Source: Rhodamnia argentea
Lineage: Eukaryota > Streptophyta > Magnoliopsida > Myrtales > Myrtaceae
Assembly: GCF_020921035.1 (NCBI RefSeq)
Contig: NC_063160.1
Span: forward strand, 21,921,595 to 21,985,594
Length of the DNA: 64,000 nt
Direction: 5' to 3'
Shown: positions 50,174-61,674 of the stretch, in pieces
Position numbering within the stretch: the stretch's first letter is position 1
How the letters are laid out: every line of letters begins with the position of its first letter
Position numbers and translations under genes: made by a program
Notes under the pieces: generated by a model
Databases searched by the model: none
The model's input: only the letters and a program-made list of their open reading frames with translations
Told to the model about the DNA's origin: nothing

Positions 50174-51769
50174 CTTATCGCGCCTTTGGAATCGGAGGTT
50201 GCCAGTTCGATTTTTGTCGTGGAATGTTTACTTTGAACAATGTCAGAGTCGTCCGGGACTGAACTAGGCTTGGAAAGTTCACATGGATTTCGAGAAAACA
50301 ACAGATACATACACCGCGATTGTATCTAATATGCAGTTCAATAGTAGACAGTTAAAAGCTCGAAGAGGATGCAAGTTCAACGGGCCTAGACCTTTAGTCT
50401 ATGTAGCTCTCGCCTCGACTCAATCAGTTTGTAAATAGTTGGTGGGATTGTAACGATTGACCTCCACATACCAAGCCAAAATGCCTCGATCGACTAAAAT
50501 CGTTGAGAGATGATGTGAGGAAAGATTTCACGTTAAAGTTTTCAGCGTTCATCGGTGATGTTTTAAGATTATTTTTCGTGAGGGTCATGTAAACATGAGA
50601 TCGTCAATGCATCGCATTAGAAACTGCAAAGTTTCCTTGATCATCGTTCAACAATGGCGCCCTAAACAGTCGTTAAGAAAATCCTTTTCGTAATAAACTC
50701 TGCATTTAATACTAAGGTTATGATTGGTAGTCGGGATGTTAGTCAAGATTGGATAAGATTTATATAATTCGTGTTAAAGATAGGATAATACTGGATATAA
50801 GAAACAAAAGTATCTCATGTGGGAGTGGGATAAAGGATGATAGCCTTTGTTATGTTCATGGTGCAAAAGCTAGTTGTTAATGTCTAACTTCTGAAGTTAA
50901 TAAAACTAAAATAACAACATAAATACAAATATTATTTAACCATGAAGTAGAAAAACGCAGATTTTAATCGAATAAAATGAAATTGAAAATAATCTTTTTA
51001 GTTTTCTAAGAATGAGGAGCAAAGAGATTTCTAAAAGAACCTTACTCTCTTATTCTCTTTCTCTTTCGTAGCTCCGATTCCTCTAGAAACTTCGTGAATT
51101 CTCCATATATCTTCGGTTCACGTTGAAGCCTCTTCTTTTCCATAACTATTTAGTTCACGTTGAAATTTCACGAAGGCGACAAGGGTTAAATCACTATACT
51201 TTTTGGAATTGCGAAGGTAGGTGATCATACCTTTTCTCTCTTACTAGATTTGGCATTCACTAGCCAATCTATCTCATCGATGTCATTGTAGACCGTTTTA
51301 CAATTGTTATCATGATCAAACCCGCGGCTTTAGAATGATGCAATAAGATCCTTTGTTGTTTTCATCTTACTATAATTAATCATAGATTGATTGCTGGAAG
51401 TTGTGTCCGCCTGTACATTCGTGGTTTCTTTAGTAGCAAATCGTGAGAGATTCTTAGCATTTTTGTTTGTGCATTTTTAAGTTCATTTATATTGACATGC
51501 ACAGTTCTTACCAAATAAAGGACTTGATATAATAATATCCGGCTTTATTACTATGATTTATTGGATAATTGATAAAAATATAGACACATTCTCCGATTTC
51601 ATGTATACTAGTTAGTCTTGTCCCGATTAAAAATCGTGTGCATAGTAGTTATGGATCTTCCATTAGATCAAAGTCCCGCAATTAATTCACGTTGTTTGTA
51701 ATAGTAATCGAATCAACAACTTACATAGACAATGCGGTCCCACCTTTAATCGGGTAGATGACATAAATA
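50174..51769. other. Intergenic AT-rich DNA
   Basis: No recognisable gene. Some ggataaga / ttggataagattt type motifs at about 50740-50840 hint at a small DNA element but no ends could be set. Confidence 0.35.
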
Positions 51770-52095
51770 ATTTCTGAATTTTGGTTTAATGTGCAATGTG
51801 GTTCTTGAACTTTAGCCCAATGTGCGGTGTCATCCCCGAAATTTTAATTTGTTCAATGTGGTCCTTGAACTTTTGATGCATATTTAGTCTAGTCCCTGGA
51901 TTGTATGAATATGTTCTATGTTGTCCATGAGCTTGAATTCTTGAAAGAACAATATTAAACATTTTTCGTATAGTTCATGGACTAAATTGAAGGTGTTCCA
52001 AAAGGTTGAGGAACGACGTTGCTCGTCGGATAAAAATTTAAAGACCACATTGCATAAATTTAAAATTTAAGACCACGTTACACGTTGGAAATAGA
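51770..52095. mobile_element. MITE-like foldback element
   Basis: The left arm (tttggtttaatgtgcaatgtggttcttgaac, about 51781-51811) is matched in inverted orientation by the right arm (aaagaccacattgcataaatttaa, about 52039-52062, with a further degenerate copy to about 52085). Internal copies of aatgtggtcc...gaactt repeat the motif. No coding frame; no clear target duplication. Confidence 0.5.
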
Positions 52096-52461
52096 TTAGG
52101 AAATGCGAACCCATGCATGGGGACATGTTTCTGACTTTAACAAGGGTTGTCGACGAAACTAATGACTAATAAGAGACTAGAGTCCGTGATCTTTTACAGT
52201 ACATAAAATTGTCATTATTCAACATTCAGTGCTTTAATTTCCGTGAAATCATTTTTTAGCCCCGCCCATTTATTTCGCCCTCTCATTTCTTCCTCAACAC
52301 GACCCGTCACTTCCTTTCTTGAAATCACCCTCCGCCCCCCTCACTCGCAAAAACAGGAAAAAGAAAAAATAAAATCAATCCATCACCTTCTTCGGCAGCG
52401 ATTCTCTCTCACTCCGCACTTGCAAACCCTCTGCCCACCAAAAGCCCCTCCCGCACGCACG

Positions 52462-54905
52462 ATGCCTCTCGCAATTCACGCCAAGTCGGACTCGGAGGTG
52501 ACGAGCATGGACGCCTCCTCGTCGCCGCCGCGGTCTCCCCGCCGGCCTCTCTACTACGTCCAGAGCCCCTCCAACCACGACGCCGAGAAGATGTCTTACG
52601 GCTCCAGCCCCGCGGGCTCCCCGACCCACCCTTACTACCACTGCTCCCCCATCCACCACTCCCGCGAGTCCTCCACCTCCCGCTTCTCTGCCTCCCTTAA
52701 GAACACCAACCCCCGCCACCTGCACGGGGGCGCGTGGCGGAAGCTCCACCGCGGGCAGGAGATCGAGGACGAGGACGAGGAGGACGAGGAGGGCCGCGGC
52801 TTCTCCTCGGGCTGGCACGGCGCGAGGCTCTACGTGTGCTTCGTCTTGCTGTTCGTCTCGCTCTTCACGGCGTTCTCGCTGATTCTGTGGGGCGCCAGCA
52901 AGAGCTACAGGCCCGAGATCGTCGTCAAGGTAAATGCGAAATGCGCGTTTTGGGTTCTTCTGCGTAGAGTTTCCTTTTTTGGGGGGAGGGGAAGTGAGTT
53001 GGGTATGGTGACTCGGCGGGTCGACTCGCTCTGCCGGTTCGGCATTGAAGCGGAGGACAGCGAAAATCTTCTTTCCGTTTTGATCGAATTGATTACTCGT
53101 CTTTAATTCGTTGTTTATTGCAAACATGGAAAGTTCCTGCCGCTTTTGGCCCCCTGAAAAGCAAGAATTATTAAAAATTTTTTTTCCAAGTTTTGGTTTA
53201 AAATTTCCATAAAAAAAAAAATTTTCAAAAACTTCCGTAAAAAGTCCCTCCAATCAAATATTAAATTTGGATTTTCAAGATGTTGATGACATGGTAATGA
53301 ATTAAGGATGATGGACGGGGGTGGTTTTCTTGATTTTGGTGGCAGAACGTGGTGTTCGAGAGCTTCAACGTGCAAGCCGGGAACGACCCGAGCGGGGTGC
53401 CAACAGACATGCTGACGCTGAATTCGACGGTCAGGATCGTGTACAGGAACCCCGCGACATTCTTCGGCGTCCACGTCACCTCCTCCCCGCTCGATCTCCA
53501 CTACTTCCAGCTCAAGCTCGCCTCCGGACACGTAAGCAATCGAATCTCTCTCTCTCTCTCTCTCGAGAAAATATTACGCCTCCACCCGGTCTTCACGTCC
53601 GCGAGGGTAGCACGGTCATTTCACCGGTCGTCCTCGTGTCGCGCGACATTAGGAAATCGAAAAAGTTGCTTAGCCCGAAAACGGGGGTCGTTTCTTTCTC
53701 GACCTGTTGGCATCGGTGTCAGTGGTCGTATGAACAAGCTGCAAATTCCGACCAATCACATCATTTCTCTTTTATAAAAGAAATATATGATTTTAAATTC
53801 GTCGGAATGAGAAATTTAGAAAATTGGGAAAAAGCATGGGGCGGGGGCGTGCTGTGGTCTCAACTCTGTACGGTCCTGCACTTTCTGCAGCTGTATTTAA
53901 TGCAGACACAGCGCCTCAGGTAGCCGTTGGATTCTCTTGGGCGGCTTGGGACTGACCATTAGCCGGGGTTGGGCCGGGCCAAAGATGGGACATTGGACAG
54001 AATGACAAGGATTGCATTTATTTCTTCTCAAGATTCTCAACTAACTTAGGCTTGTACAAATGGAGTTGCTTCCCCTTAATTGAGTTCCAAGACATGCATG
54101 CTTTCATGGTTTTTCTAAACTCGGTATTAGTATCATCTACTGCTTCGTTTTCTATGCGCACAATGCTGTTACGTAGACATTTCGGGCTTGCAAAACCATA
54201 GGTGTGACAACATTCAAATAATTTTGGAAGTGATTGATTTTTTTTTTGTTGTTCTTTCATGTGAAACTAGGCAATGCCATTTTCAGTATGGCTTAGCCCA
54301 TATATGTCATAATATTGTAAGCTTAAAGCACATAACTAATACTGTTTAGTCGGCGAGGTTAATAAGATATTCAAGCTGATCACAAGTATTGATTGAAAAT
54401 TCTGAAGTGGCAATTGGAATACATTACATAAAATGCATTTCTCTTCCTTTGTATATCTTAGATATGAACTCATGTAAGACATTAGAATCAGATCGCTTTG
54501 AGCTGTGAGAGGGACAATTCAGCAAGTTTTTGTTTCTTTCCATTTCCCTATTTACACCATCATGGTTATGCGAGCTTTACTTAGTTTCTGCAATAAATGT
54601 GAAAAAAAAAACAATAGATGAAGAAGTTCTATCAGTCAAGGAAGAGCCAGCGCACAGTGGTGTCGGTGGTGGCAGGATATCAGGTTCCTCTTTATGGCGG
54701 GATCCCAGTCCTCAGCATGGCCAGGGAGCACCTTGAGAACGTGGCCGTGCCATTGAACCTGACATTCACGATGAGGTCGAGGGCATATATCTTGGGGAAG
54801 TTGGTGAAGTCCAAGTTTTATAGGAGAATCAGATGTTCAGTCACCTTAAGAGGCAAGCAACTCGGCAACTGTCAGAATTTGGCTGATTTGTGTACTTATC
54901 ACTGA
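52462..54905 (+). CDS. LEA-2 / NHL-type single-pass membrane protein
   Basis: Plant protein of the late-embryogenesis-abundant group 2 (hydroxyproline-rich glycoprotein, NDR1/HIN1-like) type; function unknown, probably plasma-membrane anchored. Exons are 52462-52929, 53346-53531 and 54618-54905, totalling 942 nt and 313 residues. The cytosolic N-terminus has HAKSDSEVTSMDASSSPPRS and RRPLYYVQSPS, conserved in this subfamily, then HHSRESSTSRFSASLK and an acidic patch (EDEDEEDEEG). One membrane segment lies at residues about 121-145 (RLYVCFVLLFVSLFTAFSLI). The LEA-2 domain follows, with TDMLTLNSTVRIVYRNPATF, HYFQLKLASG, KKFYQSRKSQRTVVSV and RAYILGKLVKSKFYRRIRC, ending in a CTYH-type tail. An in-frame ATG at 52243 was not used because the subfamily starts near HAKSDSEVTS. 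The first exon is GC-rich. Confidence 0.88.
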
Positions 54906-55515
54906 TGATTTTGATGTTTCAATTGCTGAGAAATATACGGTCTTTTCGTTCGCAAGCAAATTAGGAACAGATTTTGCCTCTTCAGCTGCTAAAAGAGGAG
55001 TTAGCCTTGTAGATTTTATGCGGCCTATCTGCAACGACAATATCGATAGCGATTCTTATTTTCGATGTTCTTACCACAAGTATTTATTTGGGACAAATCG
55101 TACCAAAGAAGCTCAATGTTATCATGCCAGCCAGCTATTGTGCTTCAAATGATTCTTACTGTGAGTTGGAGCTAACATTGTCTGCTTTTGAGAGATATGT
55201 TCTCTTTTCTGCTTACACGCCTAGGATTTTTGTGAACACATTTTCATGCTTTCTGTTGAAAGCACATACTTGCGCAAGCGGGAGCTTTATCAAAGCTTTC
55301 TGTTGTTCTCTAATGGGGACATAATTTCTCCTTGTCCTAGAATGAAAAACACTTTGGGGTAGACAGAAAAACACATTGGTTAAGTGATAGAAATTACCTT
55401 GAAGTCCCATTTCAAACAGTCTTACAGGTAGGAAATATGAACAAAAGCTAACAGCATACAGCAAGAATATTGCTTAGAAGTTAGAACACCCAGCGCATAC
55501 TAGCAAGTAAATAGA
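54906..55515. other. Convergent intergenic region (LEA-2 / dehydrin 3' ends)
   Basis: 610 bp, AT-rich, expected to hold both 3' UTRs. No repeats recognised. Confidence 0.5.
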
Positions 55516-56256
55516 TTATTGCCAGTCATCCTTCCTAGCATCGCCTCCGACCTTGTGACAACCGGGGATCTTCTCCTTGATCTTTTCCAGGATCCCTTTC
55601 TTCTCCGGAGCGCACTCGGGTGCAACTTCTTCATCTTTTCTATGACCAGGAAGCTTCTCTTTTATTTTCTCCAAAATGCTGTTCTTTTCCTCCAGATGCA
55701 TTGCTTCATCAGGTTTATTGCCTGGAAAGGACTCTTTTTCAAGCTCCCTACCTGCTTCTAATTCCTCATCTGTTATCTTGTGCTCGAGCTCTTCCTTAGC
55801 TGCGTCCTTTTTCTTTTTCTTCTCGCACCCTGCTTCTTCTTCATCGCCAGACTTCAAAGTTTTGAGAACAAGCGAGCATAATGAGTCATTTGCATATGGA
55901 TGGCTGAAACTTTCTCACTTCATGCTTTCTTTCACGATAACTAAGCATTTGACTATGCATGAAAGATAACTAGGTTTATTTTTTTGTCTGGGAAGTAAAT
56001 TAACCAGTTTTTCATCCTTTCATGTCTTGACATCACATACGACTTGTGAAATAACTGGAAATTATTATGATCTTACCGAGCTCGAGTTCCCGTGGGAAAG
56101 TTGGAGTTCCTGGGCGAGAGTTAGCTTTTCTTCATCCTTAGCCATAGGTGTCATTTCTGCATCCACTACGGTATTGGTCATCTCATGCTGTGTTCTCTCT
56201 ACAGAAACATTTGTGGTGTTGCCATTTTCGGGGGCTTGAGGTTGTTGATGACTCAT
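55516..56256 (-). CDS. Acidic dehydrin (two K-segments)
   Basis: Group 2 LEA protein that protects membranes and proteins under drought, cold or salt. Exons are 56077-56256 and 55516-55851 (TCG|GTAAGA to gaag|TC), totalling 516 nt and 171 residues. It is hydrophilic, rich in Glu and Lys, with no membrane segment. An S-segment-like stretch at residues about 51-62 (LQLSHGNSSSSGDEEE) is degenerate against the usual LHRSNSSSSS and is split by the intron, the conserved intron site of SKn-type dehydrins. It is followed by an EKKKKK basic patch. K-segments are at about 115-130 (EKNSILEKIKEKLPGHRK) and 143-158 (EKKGILEKIKEKIPGCHK). No Y-segment. Best class: SK2. Confidence 0.93.
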
Positions 56257-56353
56257 TGTGTAACTTTTGCCAATGAAGCACAGGGAAAGCTTTTGAGAAC
56301 TGCGTTGTTGTTGTAGTGAGTAACACTAGCGACGAGCCTGCTCTCTGAACTGG

Positions 56354-56361
56354 TATTTATA
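56354..56361 (-). promoter_or_regulatory. TATA box of the dehydrin gene
   Basis: On the minus strand the sequence reads TATAAATA about 100 bp upstream of the dehydrin ATG, a suitable distance for a short 5' UTR. Confidence 0.65.
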
Positions 56362-56830
56362 GAAGAAGCCAGGGCATACAACTTCAGTTTTAGAGAACAC
56401 TACCCAGCACGCGCAGTTTGGTTTACATCATGAGTTAATTTAGCAGATGGAAATAATTTCCCATCTGGTCTAAAAGGTAAAAAGATTTACTTCATGCATG
56501 TTGTAATAAATCAGGTCAATCATCCTACTGTAAACACTAACCGATGGAGATTACGTTAAATCATGCCATGAAGAACATGGTTTTCACATGTTTATGCATT
56601 GTGGTTAATATAATTTGCCTGTGGATTGAAGATATCATTGGGTGAGAATTTGGAGGTCTCAGCCTCATTCATTGGAGTTCAAGCTTGGACATGTCAGACC
56701 AAATTAGAGTTTGGTGACTTGAAAACTGGGGAAGATTCCGAAACAGCTCAGGGTTCTTGCACTGGACATGCATTGAGAAGAGGGAACTGTGTCTGTGTGC
56801 AGACCCCATACGGACAAACATTGAAAGAGG

Positions 56831-56836
56831 CACGTG
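56831..56836. promoter_or_regulatory. Possible G-box/ABRE (CACGTG)
   Basis: Palindromic CACGTG about 470 bp upstream of the dehydrin TATA box. ABA-responsive dehydrins often use such elements, but one hexamer is weak evidence. Confidence 0.3.
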
Positions 56837-57260
56837 TTGTGTTATGGGTGAGCATGAGCGTGCTCGTTAGGAGAAAACTAAAGGATGGTCGGTTTGGACG
56901 GCTGTCTCTTGCACTGATCAAGAGGTGAAGCTGATGGATTTTCGAGATCAGCAAATTGTAACATCATTGGGTTCAGCAACTCAGAGTGTCATGGTCCAAC
57001 CAGGCCATTACTACTGGTAACCAATGCCAAGAATGTAAGGCAAAGTTGTTGCTGTTTTTCGTTATTTTTAAGACAAAAGAAGCATATGACACCTTACCAA
57101 AAAAAAAAAAAAAGCAGCATATGACATAATGCTGCTAGGAGTTAAACATATGTTTTGAATAGACTCTGTTGGAATACGAATTAGGAACTGCCATTTTTGC
57201 TGCAATTTTCTCATTATGTACATTCTAAGGCCTCAAGAGAAGAGAAGAGTACACAAAGCA

Positions 57261-57689
57261 TCAATGGCTACAGACTAGCAATTGTTGCACGGTCTGACTC
57301 TGCTGGAGAGAGTAAGATGATGAGCATGTGTTGGTTGCGATAGACAGGATGAGAGCTTTCTCGATTTCTGCACTAGTATGCCGCTGGATCATTGAAATTA
57401 TGTAATCCATGAACGCCGCGTCACATGGCAAGGTGATGGGTCCGTCCCTTGGCAGTCCGAACTCTTCCCTGGATAATCTGAACAGCTCCTGAATGACACA
57501 ACTGTTCAGGTACCCTATGGGAAACACGAACCGCTTTTGGTCGACCGTGTAGACAGCACAGTGGCCTCTATCGGCGAGCTGCAGTTCCTTGTGTCCACCA
57601 ACTTTTGGAAATGGGATTCTCTTCCTACTCATGGCAGCTACTCTCCTCCATTTTCTTGCAATCTTGAGCAGTTTCTTTGTGCTGATCAT
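57261..57689 (-). CDS. SAUR (small auxin-up RNA) protein 1 of the array
   Basis: SAUR proteins raise plasma-membrane H+-ATPase activity by inhibiting PP2C-D phosphatases and so promote cell expansion. Intronless, 142 residues, as usual. The N-terminus MISTKKLLKIARKWRRVAAM is typical of the Arabidopsis SAUR61-68-like clade, and the core SAUR domain is at residues about 43-100 (HCAVYTVDQKRFVFPIGYL, IQELFRLSREEFGLPRDGPI, TLPCDAAFMDYIISMI). The C-terminus ends QQLLVCSH. It is transcribed opposite to the other complete SAURs here; a truncated relative lies at 60204. Confidence 0.95.
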   Translation of the reverse strand: MISTKKLLKIARKWRRVAAMSRKRIPFPKVGGHKELQLADRGHCAVYTVDQKRFVFPIGYLNSCVIQELFRLSREEFGLPRDGPITLPCDAAFMDYIISMIQRHTSAEIEKALILSIATNTCSSSYSLQQSQTVQQLLVCSH

Positions 57690-59044
57690 TTTCTCTGGGC
57701 TGGAATGAGGAAGAAGAAATGGAAAATCGTTCTTCTAGTTTGAGAGCTTTGAAATGTCAAAGTTGTGGTGAGTTGAAGATAATGGACTATGGGGGTCCTT
57801 TAAATAAAGTGCATCAGCAGACACTGCAATAATGTGAGCCACCTGGTGATGGTGCAGAGCCATGTGATTTGGGTAATGGTAGGGAATATCAAGGGTGGTG
57901 GCAATATCTGTTTCGGATAAGCCATCAATTCATCTTCCAGCAAGTGCATTTCCGTGGCTTGGGATGATCGTAGCACCATGTTCTGCAAACCACATAAGAA
58001 TGACAAAATGATGAAATTAACTTTGCAGACTCCCTTTATTCGGATGAAGTGTCGCTTGCTGGTAAAGACAGTTTGGTGGTTTGTGAGTGAACGGAGTTGG
58101 CAAGTTTAGGGCATGTGCAAGACATTACTGCCGGACCCAGGATATCATAAAGCTCCCTGCAAACAAGCCCTAAAATATGTGGCTCAAACTAGCCGAGTCT
58201 GATGGTTGTTCCTAGATCTGGCCATCATCACTTGATGCAATATCTGAATGGCTCAGATTCTTTAAGCTTTCACTAATGTTTGCGGCCCCGTTAAAATCAT
58301 ATGGAGGGTCTTCAGGTTCTGCAAATGTTGAGGGGACAAGCAGAAAAAGGAAAAAGAAAATCTGTCCCCTTGATGAATGGTTTCTGTCTTCCTTTCGTTT
58401 TTTTTCCTCAATATGCCTAACACCTTTTCCTGTGGGATTGGTTCAATCCTATCTATGTGCTTGAAATGTCCTCCGCCAACCTTACAGAAGGTGGGAAGCC
58501 GCGCATATCACCTATCCGTGTGCTTGAAATGTATGAGTTTTCTGGGTCAAGCAGAATTGCTTGCCAATGCGACCAGGAGTTTCTGATATATTATTCAATG
58601 TGTCGGTCGACATTGATAATACAAGAACTGGCAGGAACCGATTATGGACAGATTTCCTGTGACTTTGAGCAATTTGTGGTTGATCTTGTGATTCATTAGG
58701 AGAGAACTTGGTCAATCAAGTGGGCATCTAAGCTGATCTGGACCAACTTCGTAGTTGAGCTCTCTCACAAAATAGTAAGAGAATCCTTCTCTGCGGTTAT
58801 ACAATCATGTACTCATGAGCCCCACAGAACCAAAATTCTATTCCCTCTATCAAATTTTTCTCAACATAGCCACATGGGTTTGCTACCATGTGTTTTCACG
58901 TTGGAAAGATGCATTGAATGCCAAGTTGTTTGGCTCTCCCAGAATAAAACGCGATAAAGGCCAGGGCTTTCTCCAAAACCAGAAACAGCACTCCGATCCA
59001 CAGCAAAAAAGCAAGTTCGCTCATCTGTTGAGAATTACTGTGAG
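57690..59044. other. Divergent intergenic region of SAUR unit 1
   Basis: Upstream DNA of both the minus-strand SAUR 1 and the plus-strand SAUR 2. Parts of 58350-58860 recur at 60520-61010 and, more weakly, at about 63385-63770, showing the unit was duplicated. No other gene recognised. Confidence 0.6.
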
Positions 59045-59497
59045 ATGAACAAAATGATAAGCACCAAGAAGCTGATTCAAATGGCAAGGAAGTGGCAGAA
59101 GATGGCCACCATTGGAAGAAGAAGAATCACGTTTCCGAGGACGAACAGCAAGTCTAGTTCAGCAAATGCAAAGGGATCATCGGCTGCTCAGAAGGGTCGT
59201 TTCGTCGTCTATACAACGGATGAGAGACGCTTTGCGATCCCCCTCTCATATCTCAGCAACAACATCGTAAGGGAGCTCTTCAGGGTATCGGAAGAAGAGT
59301 TCGGTATTCCGAGGGATGGTCCGATCACGCTTCCCATTGATGCTCTCTCTATGGAGTATGTAATTTCGTTAATTAGCAGAGGCTTGGTTAAGGACCAAGA
59401 GAACGCTCTGCTTATGTCCTTGACCAGAGGAAGCTGCTCATCATCCTCAGCTTTCGATCAAGCATTAGAGAGCCCACAAATTCTTGTTTGTAGCTGA
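59045..59497 (+). CDS. SAUR protein 2 of the array
   Basis: Intronless, 150 residues, starting MNKMISTKKLIQMARKWQKM. The SAUR domain is at residues about 52-112 (RFVVYTTDERRFAIPLSYL, VRELFRVSEEEFGIPRDGPI, TLPIDALSMEYVISLI) and the C-terminus is SPQILVCS. Close paralogue of the gene at 61222 (long identical stretches such as LSNNIVRELFRVSEEEFGIP), so the two arose from a recent tandem duplication. A second in-frame ATG (MISTKK) three codons downstream may be used instead; both fit the family. Confidence 0.95.
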   Translation: MNKMISTKKLIQMARKWQKMATIGRRRITFPRTNSKSSSANAKGSSAAQKGRFVVYTTDERRFAIPLSYLSNNIVRELFRVSEEEFGIPRDGPITLPIDALSMEYVISLISRGLVKDQENALLMSLTRGSCSSSSAFDQALESPQILVCS

Positions 59498-60203
59498 CTG
59501 ATGTAACAATACCAGTATCTTGTAGATATGAAATTAGTTTTGCCACAGTATATGCATTGTTCTAACTCGTTTACCTTCGGCTTAGATCATCCTAGCGTTT
59601 TGTGATGGCTGGTTTCGACTTGGATCATTTATGTCTTGCATAACAGATCCACTGCGCTGCAACTAAAAAGTAATATGTAAGCCTGCTAAGTATACTGGGC
59701 CACTTCGACCGAAAAAAAAGTATACGGGGCCACTTTAACATAGTCAATAAAGACTCAACCTTAATATTCAACTGTTTCACCAATTGTCGAACTATTCATA
59801 GCATTAGCAGAAGGTCTGTAACCAGAATCTAAAAATTCATCGTTAATCGTCTTTCTTGCTATCTGATCATCGGGATTATGTTGAAGATGAGGTGGATAGT
59901 AATTATCCAACCTCCCATTTTTCCTTTTTTCTGTGGAAAGAGATGGATAGCTTTTGGATTTTTTAATTGCCGAAGTTACTATGACCTTCTGAATTTGTAC
60001 TATCAACGACAAAAATATTTATCGTCTACTTCTTCGTAAGTTTGACATGAAAAGCTAGTTGAACTCTAAGATTTCAATCAAAAGGTGCATTTTTATTAGA
60101 TTTTGTAGAACTACAGATTAGAAACTGCAAATTTCTCGAACAATTGTGTGAATATATACATTTCAAGCCTCAAAAGATGGAAAAAAATAATGTACACATA
60201 GCA
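59498..60203. other. 3' flank of SAUR 2
   Basis: About 59580-59700 recurs at about 61750-61865 as part of the duplicated unit (gattttgtgatggctggtttc / cattttgtgatagctggtttt type). No gene. Confidence 0.55.
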
Positions 60204-60475
60204 TCAATGGCTACAGACTAGCAATTATTGTACGGTCTGACTCTGTTGGAGAGAGTAAGATGATGAGAATGTATTCGTTGTAATAGACATGAGGAGAGCT
60301 TTCTTAATGTCTCCGTTAGCACACGACGCTGGATCATACTATTTCACCCGTGAACATCGCATCACATGGCAAAGCCATGGGTCCGTCACTCGATAGTCCA
60401 AACTCTTCCTCGAATAATTTGGATAACTCTTGAATAATGAAAATTTTCAAGTGCCTTATTGGAAAAATTTGTTCG
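60204..60475 (-). pseudogene. Truncated SAUR pseudogene
   Basis: On the minus strand this matches the C-terminal half of SAUR 1 (57261-57540): the stop region TTGCTAGTCTGTAGCCATTGA is shared apart from an in-frame TAA just before it. Further upstream a net 4-bp deletion in the segment equivalent to FMDYIISMI breaks the frame. The N-terminal half, including the start, is absent. It sits in the same place and orientation, relative to SAUR 3, as SAUR 1 has relative to SAUR 2. Confidence 0.85.
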
Positions 60476-61221
60476 ATCTTGCATGCAGAAATAGGAAAAA
60501 GGATCTGACATTAGCCAATATGTCCCCACTGAATGTTTTCTTTCTTGTTTCTTTCTTTTTATTTTGCAGCTTGCCTAAACTAGTGCATGGTGTGGATATA
60601 TACCTTTTCCTGTGGCATTGGTTCATTTTCATCAGTTCATACTGCTATTTAAAATGTCTTCTGGCAACCGTACAGAAGATGGAAGACTGAACATATCACC
60701 TACTGAAAGTTCAGAAATTTATGGGTCCACCAGCATTGCTCGCCAATGTGACCCGGCATGTCTGATAAATGATTCAATGCCTCTGTTGATATTGATAATA
60801 CAAGAACCGGCAGGAATTGATAGTGGACTACTTTCCGGTGACCTTCTGCAATTTGTGGTTGATCTTGATTCATGGAAAGAATGGGGTTAATCAAGTGGAC
60901 AACCAAACTGACCTGGACCCTACTCTGTAGCTAAACTCACTTGCAAAATAGCAAGAGAATCCTTCTCTTCTGTTATGCAATCTTGTCTTCATGAGCCCCA
61001 CAGAACCAAAAAGATGACCACATGGGAAAGTAGTCCACTATCAACATGACCACATGGGTTTGCTTACCATGTAACTTCACAATGGAGAGAGATACGTAAT
61101 GCCAATTCGTTAGCCCTGTCAGTATAAATCTCGGGAAAGGCCAATACTTTCTGCAGAACCAGAAATAGCACTCAAATTCAACAAAAAGCAAGTTCTCTCT
61201 TCCGTTGAGAATTTCTTGGAG
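60476..61221. other. Upstream region of SAUR 3, duplicated from unit 1
   Basis: Sequence from about 60520 tracks 58370-59040 (ttttcctgtggcattggttca; accatgtaacttcac near the end). It presumably contains the SAUR 3 promoter. No gene. Confidence 0.55.
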
Positions 61222-61674
61222 ATGAACAAAATGATAAGCACAAGGAAGCTGATTCAAATGGCAAGGAAGTGGCACAAGATGGCCGCAATTGGAAGAAAAA
61301 GAATTTCTTTTCATCGGACGAACAGCAACTTCGCTTCAGCACATGCAAATGGATCATCAGTTGCTCAGAGGGGTCACTTCGTTGTCTATACAACAGATGA
61401 GAGGCGCTTCGTGATCCCTCTCTCGTTTCTCAGCAACAACATAGTGAGGGAGCTCTTTAGAGTATCAGAAGAGGAGTTTGGGATTCCATGCGACGGTCCA
61501 ATCATGCTTCCAATAGATGCGCTATCCATGGAGTACATAATTTCATTAATTACAAGAGGCTTGGCTAAGGACCAAGAGAATGCTTTGCTTATATCGTTCA
61601 CCAGACAAAGCTGCTCATCATGCTCAACTTTCAATCAAGCATTAGAAAACCCAGAAATTCTTGTTTGTAGCTGA
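61222..61674 (+). CDS. SAUR protein 3 of the array
   Basis: Intronless, 150 residues from the ATG at 61222 (MNKMISTRKLIQMARKWHKM). SAUR domain motifs are HFVVYTTDERRFVIPLSFL, VRELFRVSEEEFGIPCDGPI and MLPIDALSMEYIISLI; the C-terminus is NPEILVCS. Paralogue of SAUR 2 with scattered substitutions mostly outside the core. The frame is open a little further upstream but without an ATG, so this start is used. Confidence 0.95.
   Translation: MNKMISTRKLIQMARKWHKMAAIGRKRISFHRTNSNFASAHANGSSVAQRGHFVVYTTDERRFVIPLSFLSNNIVRELFRVSEEEFGIPCDGPIMLPIDALSMEYIISLITRGLAKDQENALLISFTRQSCSSCSTFNQALENPEILVCS

Larger units (their letters stand above)
56257..57260. other. Dehydrin promoter region and 3' flank of SAUR 1
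   Basis: Apart from the TATA box and the CACGTG listed separately, there is an A-run at about 57100-57113 and no gene. Confidence 0.5.

Noticed and set aside
50150-50225. Second tRNA-like motif (gccagttcgattttt)
   Set aside because: No cloverleaf can be drawn by eye; it may be a decayed tRNA-derived repeat, but this is not supportable.
52375-53253. 292-codon open frame antisense to the LEA-2 gene
   Set aside because: GC-rich shadow of exon 1 that runs on into an intron; no domain.
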